Positions 60,955 to 62,130 of a stretch of DNA of 62,130 bases are shown here, piece after piece. Under the pieces are notes generated by a model. The model was not told where the DNA came from and did not search any database. It worked only from the letters and a program-made list of their open reading frames with translations. Source of the stretch: an uncultured Roseburia sp. (GTDB lineage: Bacteria; Bacillota; Clostridia; Lachnospirales; Lachnospiraceae); contig CAMUHN010000009.1 of the NCBI GenBank assembly GCA_947088675.1, forward strand, positions 1 to 62,130, read 5' to 3'. Positions within the stretch are counted from its first letter, which is position 1; each line of letters opens with the position of its first letter. A program made the translations under genes and the position numbers.

Positions 60955-61792
60955 TGAATTTCGAAATAAGGATGCTTCTTTTTGGGCATTTATAAAATTT
61001 GTTTCAGAGGCAATGGGATATACAGATAGACGGTGTGATACCGTTAAAATCTATTCAGAGAAAGAGATTAGGGATTTATGTCAAAAGCATAATATTAATA
61101 TTTCTGATGATGTTTTATCAGATGCTTTGAATTATACTCGAATGAGAGCGAACTTGCTGAATGATTTTGCTGAACCCATGCTAATGGATGCTCATAGTGC
61201 TAATGAAGAATACGAGAAATGGGAGCAACTGCATCGTATTGGGAATTATTATTGCAAGCTGCCGTTAAATAAGCAAAAAGGTGAAAAGAAACAAATTGCG
61301 TTTTTTACAGCTATCATAAATATCCTTGCTGAGAAGACCATTCGGGAATTTTCTGGTTTGACGAACAGTCCAGGATTTGATGATGATCCACGTGGATTAA
61401 CATATATATGGGATGACGACAGACATTTAATTGGGGCATCTTCTCGTAGATTTGATGGTGCATTCCCCAGCATAGAAAGTCCCAAAATTGTTTGGGAAAT
61501 TAAAGAATATTACTATGCAACAACATTCGGAAGCAGAGTGGCAGACGGTGTATATGAAACACAGTTAGATGGTTTTGAATTCAAGGAGCTATTTGATCGA
61601 ACTGGTTATAAAGTATTTCATGTTTTGTTCGTGGATGCTTATAGAACATGGTGGAAACAAGGAAAATCTTATTTGTGTCGTTTGGTAGATGCTATGAATA
61701 GTGGTGTTGTAGATGAAGTTATTGTAGGAAGAGAAGTTTTGACTCGTTGGCCAGAACTTTTAAGATCGGTTATGATGGGCATTGAGCCATAA
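60941..61792 (+). CDS. Probable Type II restriction endonuclease, PD-(D/E)XK-like
   Basis: This 283-residue protein occupies the R position of the cassette, translated from GAGGAGGT inside the C gene. SSRRFDGAFPSIESPKIVWE, then IKEYYYA, near 168-192 contains Asp172 and the Glu186-Ile-Lys188 pair, a fitting D-x13-E-x-K active site. The spacing is usual for this fold. I do not recognise a named family. A second conserved-looking stretch is GVYETQLDGFEFKELFDRTG near 203-222. The site it cuts is unknown and is expected to match the methylase partner. Confidence 0.78.
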   Translation: MKPFNEFRNKDASFWAFIKFVSEAMGYTDRRCDTVKIYSEKEIRDLCQKHNINISDDVLSDALNYTRMRANLLNDFAEPMLMDAHSANEEYEKWEQLHRIGNYYCKLPLNKQKGEKKQIAFFTAIINILAEKTIREFSGLTNSPGFDDDPRGLTYIWDDDRHLIGASSRRFDGAFPSIESPKIVWEIKEYYYATTFGSRVADGVYETQLDGFEFKELFDRTGYKVFHVLFVDAYRTWWKQGKSYLCRLVDAMNSGVVDEVIVGREVLTRWPELLRSVMMGIEP

Positions 61793-61849
61793 AATGGGTT
61801 GAAATACGGGGCTAATAATAATAAATATTCCATATTTGCTCCGTCTATC
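61793..61849. other. Short gap after the nuclease gene
   Basis: The 57 bases are AT-rich. The nuclease gene and the next decayed gene converge here; no strong terminator is visible. Confidence 0.5.
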
Positions 61850-62129
61850 TTAATATTCATTTAGATTGAAGATAATATCACTCGGCTGATATAGCCAATC
61901 CGTAAATTCTTTCGGGTTGTCTGTTGAGGCTGTAAATTTTTCTGTGTCTGTATAGGAAAAATCTTTCTGGAAAAATCCAGATATGTATAATGCTGTGTTG
62001 AATTTTGAAATAGATTTTGTCGTCGATATATCTTACTGATTATTGATTTTATAGCGGAAAATCTTCTTATAAGCCCCCGTAAATGTTTATAACATCTTGC
62101 AGGAATGGCTTAAAATCAAGGTTTTCCGC
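61850..62129 (-). pseudogene. Decayed minus-strand gene, 3' end (5' part outside window)
   Basis: Reading the minus strand from the window edge gives a coding-looking peptide in three pieces. AENLDFKPFLQDVINIYG comes first (62129-62067 frame). With one G removed from a run of five (plus-strand CCCCC 62074-62078) it continues AYKKIFRYKINNQ to a TAA at 62035-62033. In the same frame it then reads DISTTKSISKFNTALYISGF and later KFTASTDNPKEFTDWLYQ, to a stop at 61850-61852 after IIFNLNEY. So one frameshift and one in-frame stop break a gene. I do not recognise the family. It is AT-rich like the cassette beside it. Confidence 0.5.
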
Positions 62130-62130
62130 T

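Noticed and set aside
62053-62130. The 78-base imperfect palindrome with AGCGGAAAA/TTTTCCGCT arms as an integron attC or recombination site.
   Set aside because: It lacks the attC core pattern (RYYYAAC/GTTRRRY), no integrase is visible, and the same bases read as part of a decayed gene.

Overview
The window looks like chromosome of a motile, Gram-positive-type Clostridia, most likely a Lachnospiraceae (Clostridium cluster XIVa) relative. The reasons are strong GGAGG-type ribosome binding sites, the mbl-flgF-flgG order known from Bacillus (mbl-flhO-flhP), a comFC-yvyF pair, the conserved cdaA-cdaR-glmM block, RecD2 without RecBC partners, a cysteine-anchored lipoprotein, and teichoic-acid-type glycerophosphate enzymes. 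This placement is inference from gene content; no rRNA or tRNA is present to confirm it.

Layout. 1-2.1 kb: the 3' end of a GH36 alpha-galactosidase and a PfkB sugar kinase, closed by a terminator, then a small convergent Xre regulator. 2.4-8.1 kb: promoter, mbl, two rod/hook genes, a FlgJ-type rod-binding protein and recD2. 8.1-11.1 kb, minus strand: an ABC uptake system (binding lipoprotein, permease, ATPase) of the type often annotated as tryptophan/tyrosine transport, with its own promoter and an internal terminator behind the lipoprotein gene. 11.2-18.1 kb: comFC, yvyF, two unknown membrane proteins, cdaA, cdaR, glmM and ptsH (HPr).

18.1-56.1 kb is one very large, wholly plus-strand cell-surface glycopolymer locus. 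It holds the dTDP-rhamnose genes (rfbD, rfbB, rfbA, rfbC), two complete ABC-2 export systems (23.4-25.5 and 45.4-47.4 kb), two phosphoglycosyl transferases that could each start a glycan, at least seven soluble GT2/GT4-like transferases, polytopic GT-C-like proteins, a LicD enzyme, three CDP-glycerol:glycerophosphotransferase-like proteins with tagD, an IspD/TarI-like cytidylyltransferase, a GDPD-domain protein, a sulfotransferase-like protein and a frameshifted polysaccharide pyruvyl transferase. The simplest reading is two ABC-exported polymers, one rhamnose-containing and one phosphoglycerol-decorated or teichoic-like. Secreted FN3-domain proteins lie inside the locus (38.4 kb) and just after it (56.3 kb, beta-helix).

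58.7-62.1 kb is accessory DNA: a decayed IS256-family transposase, then an AT-rich Type II restriction-modification cassette (methylase on minus; controller and nuclease on plus; tandem C-boxes between them), then a decayed minus-strand gene running off the window. The least explained material is the hairpin-dense intergenic DNA at 34.4 and 38.2 kb, a dispersed ~46-nt repeat shared by 3.6 and 38.2 kb, an unassigned PD-(D/E)XK nuclease, a degenerate PP-loop protein and a methyltransferase/kinase-like fusion in the glycan locus.
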